A DNA stretch of 64,000 bases from Jiulongibacter sediminis (GCF_001306455.1 NZ_LGTQ01000006.1:868001-932000); one strand, 5' to 3'; positions 20,186 through 28,782 are shown, counted from the stretch's first letter. The notes: a model not told the origin generated them from the letters alone. Numbers and translations are program-made.

Positions 20186-20887
20186 GTGGGGCAAATAGGC
20201 GATCAAACTTTTCTTAATAATCTGGCATACGATTCGGTCATTTTTGGCTTTTCGGGAGATTCCTTGAAGATTCTGGTGATGGAATATCACAACACAGGAC
20301 TTTTTGCCCTTCCCGGTGGATTTATCAATCTGGAAGAAGACCTTGACAAGGCCGTAAAACGCGGGCTGAAAGAAAGGACGGGACTTGAGAATATATATCT
20401 GGAGCAGTTTTACACATTTGGTAATGCCAAAAGAAACCGGACGGGTGAAATGGAGACAATTCTAAAGGCTAACCATATGGAGATTGAAACGCTTCGTTGG
20501 ATTTTAGACCGAATGGTTTCTGTTGCCTATTATGCTTTGATTAATATTGAGGAGGTTACACCGGCACCAGATTCTCTTTCTGATTCCTGCACCTGGTATG
20601 AAATTGACAATCTGCCTCCCTTAATTCAGGATCATACCCAAATTGTTGAGAAGGCTTTGGAGGTTTTAAAACAGAATCTGGATAGAAAGCTGGAAGGTGT
20701 TAATCTTTTACCTGAAAAGTTTACCATGAACCAGCTTCAGAAAGTATATGAGGCTATAATGGGTGAAAAGCTGCACCGTGGAGCTTTTCAGAGGAAAATG
20801 CTTAGCCTTGGAAGTCTGGTAAGACACGAAAAACAATTTTCAGGTGCCGCACATAAGGCTCCATATCTCTACAGTTTCAAAAGTTAA
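20186..20887 (+). CDS. NUDIX-domain transcriptional regulator (NrtR/AraR-like)
   Basis: A NUDIX-like domain (AYDSVIFGFSGDSLKILVMEY, then GLFALPGGFINLEEDLDKAVKRGLKERTG) is followed by a C-terminal winged helix (MNQLQKVYEAIMGEKLHRGAFQRKMLSLG). The Nudix box is degenerate: GGFINLEEDLDKAVKRGLKERTG lacks the REUXEE catalytic glutamates, as expected for regulators that bind a ligand without hydrolysing it. Related Bacteroides proteins sense sugars such as L-arabinose. There is no ATG before the domain; I chose the GTG at 20186, preceded by AAAAGG, giving 233 residues, while a TTG at 20099 would overlap the divergent gene's promoter. Probably it controls the esterases and GH3 enzyme around it. Confidence 0.82.
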   Translation: MGQIGDQTFLNNLAYDSVIFGFSGDSLKILVMEYHNTGLFALPGGFINLEEDLDKAVKRGLKERTGLENIYLEQFYTFGNAKRNRTGEMETILKANHMEIETLRWILDRMVSVAYYALINIEEVTPAPDSLSDSCTWYEIDNLPPLIQDHTQIVEKALEVLKQNLDRKLEGVNLLPEKFTMNQLQKVYEAIMGEKLHRGAFQRKMLSLGSLVRHEKQFSGAAHKAPYLYSFKS

Positions 20888-20891
20888 AAAC

Positions 20892-20925
20892 CCGTCTGAA
20901 AAGTATTAAGAAATACTTTTCAGAC
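20892..20925. terminator. Bidirectional terminator-like hairpin
   Basis: A 15-bp perfect stem (20892-20906 with 20911-20925) with a 4-nt loop between the convergent regulator and GH3 genes. There is no strong T-run on either side. Confidence 0.7.
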
Positions 20926-20939
20926 GAGTAAGAAAGGAT

Positions 20940-23234
20940 TTAGCGATACAGCCCTGCCCTTCCATCAGTAATTTTGCCGCTCCAGTTAAGACCAAAACCG
21001 AAATCATAGGTGTTTCCTTCTGAATCTTTATAACAATTCATATCAAAAGGCACATCCTCAAATTGCAGTTCTACCGTCTTCATATCAGCCGGCATTTGCA
21101 TTGGTAACATAGCGGAAGGCTCTGCATTACCTGCTAATATCTCAAGAATGGCCTGATACTGTACACCAAAATCAACCAAAATGGCATCCGCATATTTTTC
21201 AATTTCGGAGAATATCAGTGGGTTTCCGGTCTTCACTGAAAGAATAACAGGTTTATCTCCCATTTTCTCTTTTGTGTTCTTGACCAGATCAGCGTCCATA
21301 TAATTTGAGGCTTTTACTGTTTTATTACGGTAGCTTCGGTTCGTAAAATCTTCCAGAGGATCGCCACCGGCAATACTTTTCTTACGGGCATACTTTGCTT
21401 TGTATTCATCGTACTGAAGACTTATCGGGAAATAACCGTTTCCACCTTTTTCAAGATCACTCTTGTCATAGCCAATTCCCGTTGAAGGATTGTTAATGGC
21501 CACGATAGCAAAATCAGCCTCATCAGGGTTCTCGGTAAAGTCAAAGTATTTGCTAAGTAGGGTTGGGGCAATGGTGTATTCTTCACGTTCAGGAGTTCTC
21601 ATTCCTAAAAAGTTAACGCTAGCCGGAATTAGCCTTTTGGGCATATAAACCATAGGCTTGTTTTTAAGAGGTAAAACGTTTCCACTATTCTTCAGCATCA
21701 CAACAGATTTCAACTGAGCCTCGAAACCCTCCTGCATGTAGGTCGGATTGCCAACTTCTTCTTTGGTTTCCTCAGGATTTACATACGGATTCTCAAAAAG
21801 ACCCACCTGAATGATGTTCTTTAGTAGTCTTCTTGCAGACTCCTCCATGCGGGCTCTCATTTTGGCTTCTCCCATTTCCTCAATTCCCATTTGGTAGGCT
21901 TCCAAAATTGGTTTCATATCATTATTGCCGCCAAACTGGTCAATTCCGGCTTTAAGGCAGAGGTAATGACGTTCAGCTTCTGTCAGGCTTTCAACACCCC
22001 ATGGTTTTCCGTCAATAAAATTATCCAGAACGTTATGGTCGTGGGTAACAGACCAGTCTGTGCACAATACGCCATCATAATTTTGCTCTTTTCTAAGCAT
22101 ATTGGCGACTATCTCTGCATTATAGCCGTTCCCGATATTTTCAGAAGTCATATTCCATGAAATGGTATAATAAGGCATGACCGCAGCTGCTTTTTTCGTT
22201 TCACCTTTTAGCATAAAGGCTCCCTCAGTAAAGGGTATTTTGTGTTCCTCAAAATTGCCTCCGGGATAAACAGCGAATTTTCCTGCACCATAATGAGCAT
22301 CACGCCCGGCTTCGCCTGATCCACCACCCGGCCAATGTTTCACCATGGCGTTTACACTGTTCATTCCCCAGCCGTTTTCAGAGTTTTGAAAGCCATCGCA
22401 ATAGGCCTCAGCCATTGCTGCAGCTAGTTTTGAGCTTTCACCGAAGGTGCCATCAAAACGGGCCCAGCGAGGTTCGGTTGCCATGTCTATTTGTGGTGAA
22501 AGAGCAGTTGCAATGCCCAGAGCTCGGTATTCCTTAGAGGCGATAGTCCCGAATTTTCGCAATAGTTCGGGATTAAACGTAGCGGCCATTCCAAGTGAAC
22601 TGGGCCACATCGATATTTTTCCACCGGCAGCTGCATTATATTCCATATTTGCGATGGTGCCGTGACGGGGGTCTGAACTATTATTGGCAGGAATTCCAAG
22701 ACCCAGTGACTCGCAATAGGCTTGCATGTTATTATTCCATTTTGCCGCAACTTCCGGACTTTGGACTGTGGTCAAAAGAACGTGTCTCAGATTGTCATCT
22801 TTGATGAATTTCTTTTGTTGATCAGTTAACAAAGTAGGGTCAGTTACGCCTTCTTCATAGGGCTTTCCATTATAGGTTCCCGCAAAGTAACCTCCGGATC
22901 TTGCTGGTATAGATTGATGCGAAGAGTAGAGCATCAGGCCGGCAATTTGCTCAATGCTTAGTTTAGTGGCAAGGTCTGCTGCTCTTTGATTCACTGGTAA
23001 ACGCCAGTCTTCGTAAGTGTCAAGTTCGCCGTTTTTATTGAGGTCTTTAAACAGGAGGTTATCTTTTGAAATAATTTTTACACCGCTTTCAGGACTAAGG
23101 CCTAGGGTAGGTCCTCCACTTTGAGCTATCAGATTATAGGATCCCTGATTTTGGAAATCCAGAATATTCTGGCCCATAAGGTTCTGGGTCATTAGAAAAA
23201 TGGCTGCGTAAACAGCTAACAAGAGATTTTTCAT
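20940..23234 (-). CDS. Secreted glycoside hydrolase family 3 enzyme (beta-glucosidase/xylosidase type)
   Basis: 764 residues with a signal peptide ending …QNLMGQ at about 22. An EF-hand-like loop, DLNKNGELDTYEDWR (64-78), precedes the (beta/alpha)8 domain. Landmarks: DPRHG (188), EPRWARFDGTFGE (254), KHWPGGG (299), RDAHYGAG (311) and the nucleophile in GVLCTDWSV (Asp393). A C-terminal alpha/beta sandwich (LKSVVMLKNSGNVLPL on) completes a GH3 protein. It should remove terminal beta-linked glucose or xylose in the periplasm or at the surface; the sugar cannot be fixed from sequence. No T9SS or SusD-type partner is adjacent. It is a single gene with an inverted repeat at its promoter. Confidence 0.92.
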   Translation of the reverse strand: MKNLLLAVYAAIFLMTQNLMGQNILDFQNQGSYNLIAQSGGPTLGLSPESGVKIISKDNLLFKDLNKNGELDTYEDWRLPVNQRAADLATKLSIEQIAGLMLYSSHQSIPARSGGYFAGTYNGKPYEEGVTDPTLLTDQQKKFIKDDNLRHVLLTTVQSPEVAAKWNNNMQAYCESLGLGIPANNSSDPRHGTIANMEYNAAAGGKISMWPSSLGMAATFNPELLRKFGTIASKEYRALGIATALSPQIDMATEPRWARFDGTFGESSKLAAAMAEAYCDGFQNSENGWGMNSVNAMVKHWPGGGSGEAGRDAHYGAGKFAVYPGGNFEEHKIPFTEGAFMLKGETKKAAAVMPYYTISWNMTSENIGNGYNAEIVANMLRKEQNYDGVLCTDWSVTHDHNVLDNFIDGKPWGVESLTEAERHYLCLKAGIDQFGGNNDMKPILEAYQMGIEEMGEAKMRARMEESARRLLKNIIQVGLFENPYVNPEETKEEVGNPTYMQEGFEAQLKSVVMLKNSGNVLPLKNKPMVYMPKRLIPASVNFLGMRTPEREEYTIAPTLLSKYFDFTENPDEADFAIVAINNPSTGIGYDKSDLEKGGNGYFPISLQYDEYKAKYARKKSIAGGDPLEDFTNRSYRNKTVKASNYMDADLVKNTKEKMGDKPVILSVKTGNPLIFSEIEKYADAILVDFGVQYQAILEILAGNAEPSAMLPMQMPADMKTVELQFEDVPFDMNCYKDSEGNTYDFGFGLNWSGKITDGRAGLYR

Positions 23235-23268
23235 AGGTTAAGAATTTTAGGTTTGGTGTAAAATTACA

Positions 23269-23282
23269 TTTGATTCATCAAA
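23269..23282. promoter_or_regulatory. Palindrome in the GH3 promoter
   Basis: TTTGAT-TC-ATCAAA, a perfect 6+2+6 inverted repeat about 35 bp upstream of the GH3 start, just upstream of a TAATTTTAC -7-like element on the minus strand. It is a possible operator. Confidence 0.4.
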
Positions 23283-23350
23283 AGCGGTTTGCAGATTGAC
23301 AAGACTCATATTTTTTAGACGAATCTCATTATATCATCGTTAGATGAGGT

Positions 23351-23390
23351 AAAAAAAAGCGGGTAAGTCAAATGTTTGACCTACCCGCTT
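23351..23390 (-). terminator. Terminator of the OmpH-like gene
   Basis: A 16-nt stem with one mismatch (23357-23372 with 23375-23390), a 2-nt apex, and a run of T on the minus strand after it. Confidence 0.9.
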
Positions 23391-23413
23391 AGTATCTACT
23401 GATTGTTTGGGAT

Positions 23414-24010
23414 TTACTCGGCTGAGGTGCTGTCGGCCTCGGCGGTATCATCACCATCTTTAGAGTCAGCGTATTCTTCGTTAAGACCTTTCAATACTTC
23501 CTGAGTAATTTCAAGGTTGCTTTTGGCGTAAAGTACACCACCACCTTTAGAGTAACCAATTACCATATCATACCGGTCATCAGCATTGTACTTTTCAAGA
23601 TAGTCCTGAATTTTGGTCAAAATTTCATCGGTTCTTTGAGCCTGGTCAGTAGCAAGTCCCTGAGCGGCGTTATCACGGTACATCAAAATGTCCTGCTCTT
23701 TTTTCTGAAGCTGCTGCTGGGTAGTTTCAGCCTGCTGCTGAGTCATCCCACCTGCCTGAATTCTTCTCTGAAACAAAGCCACTTCATTCTGGAAAGACTC
23801 TGATTTCTTCTGAAGCTCGTTTTCAAGAGCAAACTGACGATTTTGGAATTCTTTTACAACCTCTTTATACAGGTCATAATTGTTTAAAAGCGTATCAGTA
23901 TTGACATAAACTATTCTTCCTGAAGATTGACCGCCTGTTCCTTCTTTAACTTCCTGATTGCAGGCAACCAACGTCGCGGCTGCAAAAAGAATCATGATTA
24001 ACTGCTTCAT
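23414..24010 (-). CDS. OmpH/Skp-family periplasmic chaperone-like lipoprotein
   Basis: 198 residues. The N-terminus MKQLIMILFAAATLVACNQ is a lipoprotein signal with the lipobox LVAC. The core (about 35-165) opens with GRIVYVNTDTLLNNYDLYKE, the usual start of OmpH, and continues as a long Gln/Lys/Glu-rich coiled coil (EFQNRQFALENELQKKSESF…), then the beta-strand segment DRYDMVIGYSKGGGVLYAKSNLEITQEVLKGLN. The C-terminus is an acidic tail. Skp-type proteins hold unfolded outer-membrane proteins in the periplasm; the lipid anchor is common in Bacteroidota forms. It is monocistronic with a promoter and terminator of its own. Confidence 0.88.
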   Translation of the reverse strand: MKQLIMILFAAATLVACNQEVKEGTGGQSSGRIVYVNTDTLLNNYDLYKEVVKEFQNRQFALENELQKKSESFQNEVALFQRRIQAGGMTQQQAETTQQQLQKKEQDILMYRDNAAQGLATDQAQRTDEILTKIQDYLEKYNADDRYDMVIGYSKGGGVLYAKSNLEITQEVLKGLNEEYADSKDGDDTAEADSTSAE

Positions 24011-24046
24011 TTAATGCGTTTTAGTTAGTTTCTCAAAAATGAGGTG

Positions 24047-24054
24047 CAAATATA
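24047..24054 (-). promoter_or_regulatory. OmpH-like gene promoter, -7 element
   Basis: TATATTTG on the minus strand matches TAnnTTTG exactly, about 37 bp upstream of the start codon. Confidence 0.6.
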
Positions 24055-24174
24055 TTCTTTTTTCGAGACTTGGTTTCATCTGCCTCCTACTTTCCGGTTT
24101 TATTATGGTTAGTCTACCTCTGTGGCACCGAAGAAATCCTGTCAGAGGCCTTTAAGGCTATAGATGGGATAATT

Positions 24175-24204
24175 TTTGATCCCACTTTAGAATGCCTAAC
24201 TTTG
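24175..24204 (+). promoter_or_regulatory. Complete Bacteroidota promoter of the Crp/Fnr-like gene
   Basis: TTTG (24175-24178), an 18-nt spacer, then TAACTTTG (24197-24204). Both elements are perfect, which decides the start codon of the following gene in favour of 24238. Confidence 0.75.
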
Positions 24205-24237
24205 AATACTACTCACTATTTCAAAGATGTTTACTTC

Positions 24238-24828
24238 ATGGAACTTTTAAAGAATACTATAGCCTATCGCTATAAAATGGGTATGGAAATGGCTGAAGAA
24301 ATTGCAGAACTTTTTATATCTGTTAGTTACCCGAAGCATTCCTTTATGATTCAGTGTAATGATATGTCTAATCGTCTTTTTTACATAAGCAGGGGTCTGG
24401 CAAGGGAGTATTATTATATACAGGAAGAGGATAGTTTAGAAGAGTCAAACACTACTCAGTTTCTGAGAGAGGGGGATTTTTATTTTTCTATGGATAGCTT
24501 ATTTGAGAATAAACCTGCACAGTGTTACACACAAATTATTGAACCGGTAAAGGCGTATATTATAGAGCGTGAAACTATTGAGAGAGAGCTTGAACGAAGT
24601 CCGATTTATTTTAGACAATTCATCAACTTCGTTTTGCGGGATTGTCTAATCCGGCAAAACCAGAGAATCAGTATTTTTATGAAAAGTCGCAGGTCAATTG
24701 ACCGCTATGAAAATTTTGTAAAAGAACATCCTGAGCTAAGTAGTCGCCTCTCTGATAAACTTATTGCTTCTTATCTGGGGATCAATTCCAGTACATTAAG
24801 TCGGATTCGATCTAAGTCAAAGTTCTAA
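24238..24828 (+). CDS. Crp/Fnr-family transcriptional regulator
   Basis: 196 residues. Although the frame is open from 24070, a full promoter at 24175-24204 lies inside it, so the ATG at 24238 is the start. The N-terminal two thirds form a cyclic-nucleotide-binding-type jelly roll: PKHSFMIQCNDMSNRLFYISRGLAREYYY, then FLREGDFYFSMDSLF. A dimerisation helix and the C-terminal helix-turn-helix LSDKLIASYLGINSSTLSRIRSK follow. The cAMP-contact residues of E. coli Crp are not evident and there is no Cys cluster for an iron-sulfur centre as in Fnr, so the signal is unknown. Short proteins of this type are abundant in Bacteroidota. A palindrome of Crp/Fnr type lies 290 bp downstream. Confidence 0.85.
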   Translation: MELLKNTIAYRYKMGMEMAEEIAELFISVSYPKHSFMIQCNDMSNRLFYISRGLAREYYYIQEEDSLEESNTTQFLREGDFYFSMDSLFENKPAQCYTQIIEPVKAYIIERETIERELERSPIYFRQFINFVLRDCLIRQNQRISIFMKSRRSIDRYENFVKEHPELSSRLSDKLIASYLGINSSTLSRIRSKSKF

Positions 24829-24845
24829 TATACTGTGATAAAAAA

Positions 24846-24874
24846 AGAAGATTTGGAAAACTTCCAAATCTTCT
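24846..24874. terminator. Hairpin after the Crp/Fnr-like gene
   Basis: A 13-bp perfect stem (24846-24858 with 24862-24874) with a 3-nt loop, preceded by an A-run and followed only weakly by T. It may stop transcription in both directions. Confidence 0.75.
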
Positions 24875-25121
24875 AACGTTTCAAAAAGTAAAATGAAAAA
24901 TCCTTTTACATTGAAAAGACTTTCCAAAGCGTTTAATATTTCAACTTCTTCTCATTCAGAAACCGTTCATTCAAAAGGTTTTCGCTCTTAATACAGAAGA
25001 ATCTTTTTCATAATTGAACATTACAAATATGAATCCTGTCGCTTAAAATCTATCGAGCAAATAGTAATAATTGGGGGTGATAAAGACTTGTTAAAAAAAA
25101 TGACAATAAGACTGATAAAAA

Positions 25122-25137
25122 ATTGACTTATGTCAAT
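25122..25137. promoter_or_regulatory. Crp/Fnr-type palindrome in a non-coding gap
   Basis: ATTGAC-TTAT-GTCAAT is a perfect 6+4+6 palindrome with the geometry of Fnr/Dnr-class operators (TTGAn-N4-nTCAA). No gene starts nearby. Confidence 0.45.
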
Positions 25138-25359
25138 AATTAGGATTGCTTAAGGTTATTTTTCTTGTACACCTAGGTTATGATAGGAAACCATATGAGA
25201 ACAATAACGGACAATTAATTCTATGATTGGTACGTATTTCGGTTTTAAGAGTACAATTGACGCTCATTTACTCATGCTCGTTAATTTTACAAAATACTCT
25301 TTTTAGTAGATGAAAAAACTCTTCTACAGAGCTGTAATAAAACAAATGGATGAGGTTTT

Positions 25360-25710
25360 CTAAACTTTTCTGAGCCTGTAACCAGCAAAACCCGAAACTG
25401 CTCCTACGAGTAAAGCTAGAAATGCGGTTACGCCAAAAATCAAAACCGGATTCATGGCGGAAGAAATTCCGTTTGGGCTGCCGGTTAATATACCCGCCAT
25501 TTTTTCTGTCATGTCTACAGAACTGTTGAAATGAGAATAAAGGGCCATGCCCAGCCAAAGGGTAAGTAGTGCCGCCGCTGATTGAAGTATGGCTTGTTTT
25601 GCATTTTTGGCTCTCCAACGGCATACGATCCAGGCGACTATGGCGGTAATCCACCAAGGGCCCAGAAAAGACAAAATGGCACCAAAAAGGAGTATTATAA
25701 GGTATATCAT
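25360..25710 (-). CDS. Small integral membrane protein of unknown function
   Basis: 116 residues with three or four hydrophobic helices (about 1-30, 44-60, 88-112). There is no recognised motif. It begins LIILLFGAILSFLGPWWITAIVAWIV and ends in a basic tail, GYRLRKV. Its ATG overlaps the stop of the penicillin-acylase-like gene by 4 bp (ATGA), so it is translated with that gene. The coupling suggests a role linked to the hydrolase or simply to membrane biology. An alternative frame on the same strand reaching 25268 was rejected in favour of this one because of the ATGA junction and the membrane-protein composition. Confidence 0.75.
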   Translation of the reverse strand: MIYLIILLFGAILSFLGPWWITAIVAWIVCRWRAKNAKQAILQSAAALLTLWLGMALYSHFNSSVDMTEKMAGILTGSPNGISSAMNPVLIFGVTAFLALLVGAVSGFAGYRLRKV

Positions 25711-28133
25711 GGCTTTGGATCGATTTTAAAAGTTTTGATAATCTGTTGATGGTTTTCTTCTTTGCTTTTGAGATAAATCAAAGGATATAGCTCTCCTTTG
25801 CTCCAGGCAGGAACCATGTTTGCGTAAAACTTACTCGCCGGGTTTCCGCTTTGCCCCCCTGGATAGAGGCCATGTGCAACCGGCCAATCTTTATCCAATT
25901 GAACGACCATTCGCCAACTGGGTCCCCATTTCTCTTGTGTAGCATTGACAATTGTTTTGCCGCCACCCATATTGATATTCAAGACTGAAAATGCTTCAAA
26001 GGCCGGCACAAGATGTCTAATTCCGGTATTTTTGACCTTTGACCAATTCCAGTTGGACATATCCCCAAAGTTTTTTGAAAGCGAGTCCAGGGTCTTCTCC
26101 AAACTAAGAGTCGCAATTTCAGCGAAAGTTTCCTTCTTATCTTTTGTATTGATGTTATCAAAATAGACCGATTCAGGATCTTCCTCTATTAAGGTCAGAG
26201 TCCGGTCATCAGTAGGGTAAGTCATTCGTTCGGCCTCCGGGAATTCATCATCCCAGATCATTTTCATCATGGTATTATGCCAGGTCTCAAAAACGGATGG
26301 AGCCACCAGGTCAGGGTCATTCATAAAATTCCAATGCTCCAATAGGCTTTTGACTTGCTCATTTGGGAAGTCAGCAACGGCCAGCATTTTGGGTAAGAAC
26401 CATTCGGCCATAAGACTGTAATTGTCATTTTGTACTGACCTTAAACTATCAATTGTAGCTCCGGTCATTGCATTCAGTCGGTCATTTATCCTGGTGCCTC
26501 TGTACGGGTCAGCATATTCGTAATCGATGTAATATGGATAGGTTTCATCAGTCAATGATTGATTCGCGGAACTCACAAAACCTCTTGGTGGGTTTTTGAC
26601 TGTTGGATTCTGATCTGCCGGAATAAAGCCCTGCCAGTCATGATCTGCCCTGGTGCCGTCGAGCAAAAATTTGCCTTGCTCATTCCATTTCAGTGGAAAT
26701 TTGCCATTTGGTGTAATGGCAATATCATTTTGATTACTCGCAAAAATGAAGTTTTGAGCCGGAGCGTTATAATAAGTCAAAGCCTTGCGATAGTCGTCAT
26801 AGTTTTTTGACCTGTTTAATGACCGGAAACAAAGAAGATCAGTCGGCTGGCTTTCGTGAGTAATCCATTTCATAGCGAAGCCTGGTGGTACGTTTTTATT
26901 GAAATTATCTTCAAGATCTTCTTCATAGATAACCGGGCCATGGTGAGTGTAATGCACAGTATCAGTAATAACCTCGCCATTTTTTAGTTTAAAGCTTTCA
27001 ACTCTCAATGTTACAGGCTTCCATTGACCTTCATGCAAATACTCCTTTTTTGAAGCATCCTTAAATTTGATTTTGTAGAAATCAAGGACATCAGGGCCTG
27101 TATTGGTTACACCCCAGGCAATATCTTTATTAAAACCGATGATGACTCCCGGCACGCCTGGCAAGCAGGCTCCATAAACGTTGACGTCAGGACCAACCAG
27201 CTGAGCCTGATACCAGATGGATGGAAGAGTTAATCCTAAATGAGGGTCATTACTTAAAATTGGAAGGCCCGTAGCCGACTTTTCACCCCCTACTGCCCAA
27301 TTATTGCTGCCAATCTCTGACCGGGAAGCCTGCCAACTAAGTTCTTTGTTTTCCACATTCAGGCTAGCCATGATCTCGTCTGGCATTTCTGGAATTTTTA
27401 GCGGTTCAAAATTCCATTTCGTTCCCACGGGAATAATAGGATCGGCTCTTTTGATGAAATCAGGAAAAAGGTCATTAACAACGTCGAGTCCATATTTTTG
27501 AGCCATACGGGTCATTCTGAAATCGCTGCTACCCCCATTGAGCTGATTTCTCATATTCATAAACATCAGCATGGTTTTTAGTGGAGACCATTGCTCCGGG
27601 GTATAATTGAGAATTTTGTATTCGACGGGCAGGTCTTTGTCAGAAAGTGAATTGATGTAAGCATTCACCCCTTCGGCATAAGCTTCAAGTTCTGCTTTTA
27701 CTGTGGGCACCTCATTTAATCTGTCTACGGTTTCTGCAGCAGCTTTGGCCATTCCAGATCGACGGTTATATCGATCATATTCGAGTGCTTGTTCACCAAC
27801 TATTTCTGTTAGCCTTCCCGAAGAAACCATGGTATAAAATTCCATTTGCCACAGGCGGTCAGACGCCACCAGATAGCCCTGAGCATAGTACAGGTCGTGG
27901 TTGTTTTCTGCGAAAATATGAGGAACCTGATTGTCGTCGATTTTGATCGTGACAGGGCCTTTAATTCCCGGCAGATTAATTACTTTTTCTTCAGCATTGA
28001 TGCCGTTTTGCCAAAAACCAGTGTAAGGGCTGAAGAGCTTTCCTAAAGGGGGGATAGAGCCAATTGAACTGCCAAGGAGATACAGAAGAATGGCCATGAC
28101 CAGGGTAGGCCAGAGTGCTTTTATAAATTTCAT
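25707..28133 (-). CDS. Penicillin acylase-family N-terminal-nucleophile hydrolase
   Basis: 808 residues from the ATG at 28133; longer readings begin upstream of the hydrophobic anchor and run toward the divergent rhodanese gene. An uncleaved signal or anchor helix (KALWPTLVMAILLYLLGSS) precedes the alpha chain, in which VPHIFAENNHDLYYAQGYLVASDRLWQME is diagnostic. The self-processing site is EIGSNNWAVGG with Ser276 as the nucleophile that becomes the N-terminus of the beta chain. Later landmarks include NDPHLGLTLPSIWYQ and a terminal GGQSGNPASKFYANM. The family cleaves amide bonds of acylated amines such as beta-lactams and acyl-homoserine lactones. The natural substrate is unknown, and quorum quenching is possible. 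Confidence 0.92.
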   Translation of the reverse strand: MKFIKALWPTLVMAILLYLLGSSIGSIPPLGKLFSPYTGFWQNGINAEEKVINLPGIKGPVTIKIDDNQVPHIFAENNHDLYYAQGYLVASDRLWQMEFYTMVSSGRLTEIVGEQALEYDRYNRRSGMAKAAAETVDRLNEVPTVKAELEAYAEGVNAYINSLSDKDLPVEYKILNYTPEQWSPLKTMLMFMNMRNQLNGGSSDFRMTRMAQKYGLDVVNDLFPDFIKRADPIIPVGTKWNFEPLKIPEMPDEIMASLNVENKELSWQASRSEIGSNNWAVGGEKSATGLPILSNDPHLGLTLPSIWYQAQLVGPDVNVYGACLPGVPGVIIGFNKDIAWGVTNTGPDVLDFYKIKFKDASKKEYLHEGQWKPVTLRVESFKLKNGEVITDTVHYTHHGPVIYEEDLEDNFNKNVPPGFAMKWITHESQPTDLLCFRSLNRSKNYDDYRKALTYYNAPAQNFIFASNQNDIAITPNGKFPLKWNEQGKFLLDGTRADHDWQGFIPADQNPTVKNPPRGFVSSANQSLTDETYPYYIDYEYADPYRGTRINDRLNAMTGATIDSLRSVQNDNYSLMAEWFLPKMLAVADFPNEQVKSLLEHWNFMNDPDLVAPSVFETWHNTMMKMIWDDEFPEAERMTYPTDDRTLTLIEEDPESVYFDNINTKDKKETFAEIATLSLEKTLDSLSKNFGDMSNWNWSKVKNTGIRHLVPAFEAFSVLNINMGGGKTIVNATQEKWGPSWRMVVQLDKDWPVAHGLYPGGQSGNPASKFYANMVPAWSKGELYPLIYLKSKEENHQQIIKTFKIDPKP

Positions 28134-28228
28134 TAGGTTATTGAGGTGTAAAGTATGCAAAATACTAAAAAAGACAGCTTTTGAATCTTTTTTGCGGCCG
28201 AACTCGTTTTTTATCCAAACGATCAAAT

Positions 28229-28735
28229 ATGCTTTTCAGGCCCCTTTTACTTATGGCATTATCAATGAGCTTCTTTTCCTGTCAGGCACAGGTAGAAAGC
28301 GGTGCTTTCAATCTTCTACTTAAAAGCATGCTCAAGGAGACGGTTCCTGTCATTTCGGTGAAAGAGCTGGCCAAAAAAGACTTGAATAAAATGACGTTGC
28401 TGGATGCACGAACTAAAGAAGAGTTTGATGTCAGTCACCTAAAAAACGCAACGTGGGTAGGTTACGATGACTTTAACTTGTCCAGAGTAAAAAGTCTGGA
28501 TAAAAGTAAGGAGGTGGTAATTTACTGCTCTATAGGTGTGCGAAGTGAAAAAATAGGAGAGAAACTTCAGGAAGCTGGCTTCAAAAACGTCAAAAACCTC
28601 TATGGAAGTATTTTTGAATGGGTCAATGCCGGGAATACTGTTTATGGACCAGATGGAAAACCTACCCAAAAAGTACATGCTTACAATAAGAAATGGGGGA
28701 TCTGGCTCAATAAGGGTGAGAAGGTCTATGAATAA
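28229..28735 (+). CDS. Rhodanese-domain lipoprotein
   Basis: 168 residues from the ATG at 28229, the first start that gives a lipoprotein signal (FRPLLLMALSMSFFSC, Cys at about 18). The rhodanese domain has TLLDARTKEEFDVSHLKNATWVGYDDF and the active-site loop VIYCSIGVRSEKIGEKL, with an intact catalytic Cys and CxxGxRS form. It then ends GSIFEWVNAGNTVYGPDG, like single-domain sulfurtransferases. It probably works on persulfides or thiols in the periplasm, anchored by lipid. It is divergent from the penicillin-acylase-like gene and ends in a terminator shared with porV. Confidence 0.9.
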   Translation: MLFRPLLLMALSMSFFSCQAQVESGAFNLLLKSMLKETVPVISVKELAKKDLNKMTLLDARTKEEFDVSHLKNATWVGYDDFNLSRVKSLDKSKEVVIYCSIGVRSEKIGEKLQEAGFKNVKNLYGSIFEWVNAGNTVYGPDGKPTQKVHAYNKKWGIWLNKGEKVYE

Positions 28736-28763
28736 AAAAGGTCAGGCTGAAGCCTGACCTTTT
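28736..28763. terminator. Bidirectional terminator between the rhodanese gene and porV
   Basis: A 13-bp perfect stem (28736-28748 with 28751-28763) with a very tight apex. A-run and T-run flanks suit both directions. Confidence 0.9.
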
Positions 28764-28782
28764 AATTGTTTGTAATTCTTTT

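Larger units (their letters stand above)
24829..25359. other. 530-bp AT-rich gap between convergent genes
   Basis: No convincing gene. It holds a hairpin just after the regulator gene and a Crp/Fnr-like palindrome at 25122-25137. A 129-codon frame at 25268-25657 on the minus strand is mostly a shadow of the gene at 25360-25710. A regulated small RNA is possible, but I see no clear promoter and terminator pair. Confidence 0.5.

Noticed and set aside
24070-24237. 56-codon N-terminal extension of the Crp/Fnr-like regulator
   Set aside because: A perfect TTTG-N18-TAACTTTG promoter lies within it, and the extension has no family similarity.
25268-25657. 129-codon frame on the minus strand overlapping the small membrane protein gene
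   Set aside because: It is out of frame with the 25360-25710 gene, which has an ATGA junction with its upstream partner and membrane-protein composition; the longer frame has Ser/Arg/His-rich shadow-like content.
28134-28226. 31-residue extension of the penicillin-acylase-like protein
   Set aside because: It lies upstream of a clean signal/anchor helix and reaches almost to the divergent rhodanese gene.
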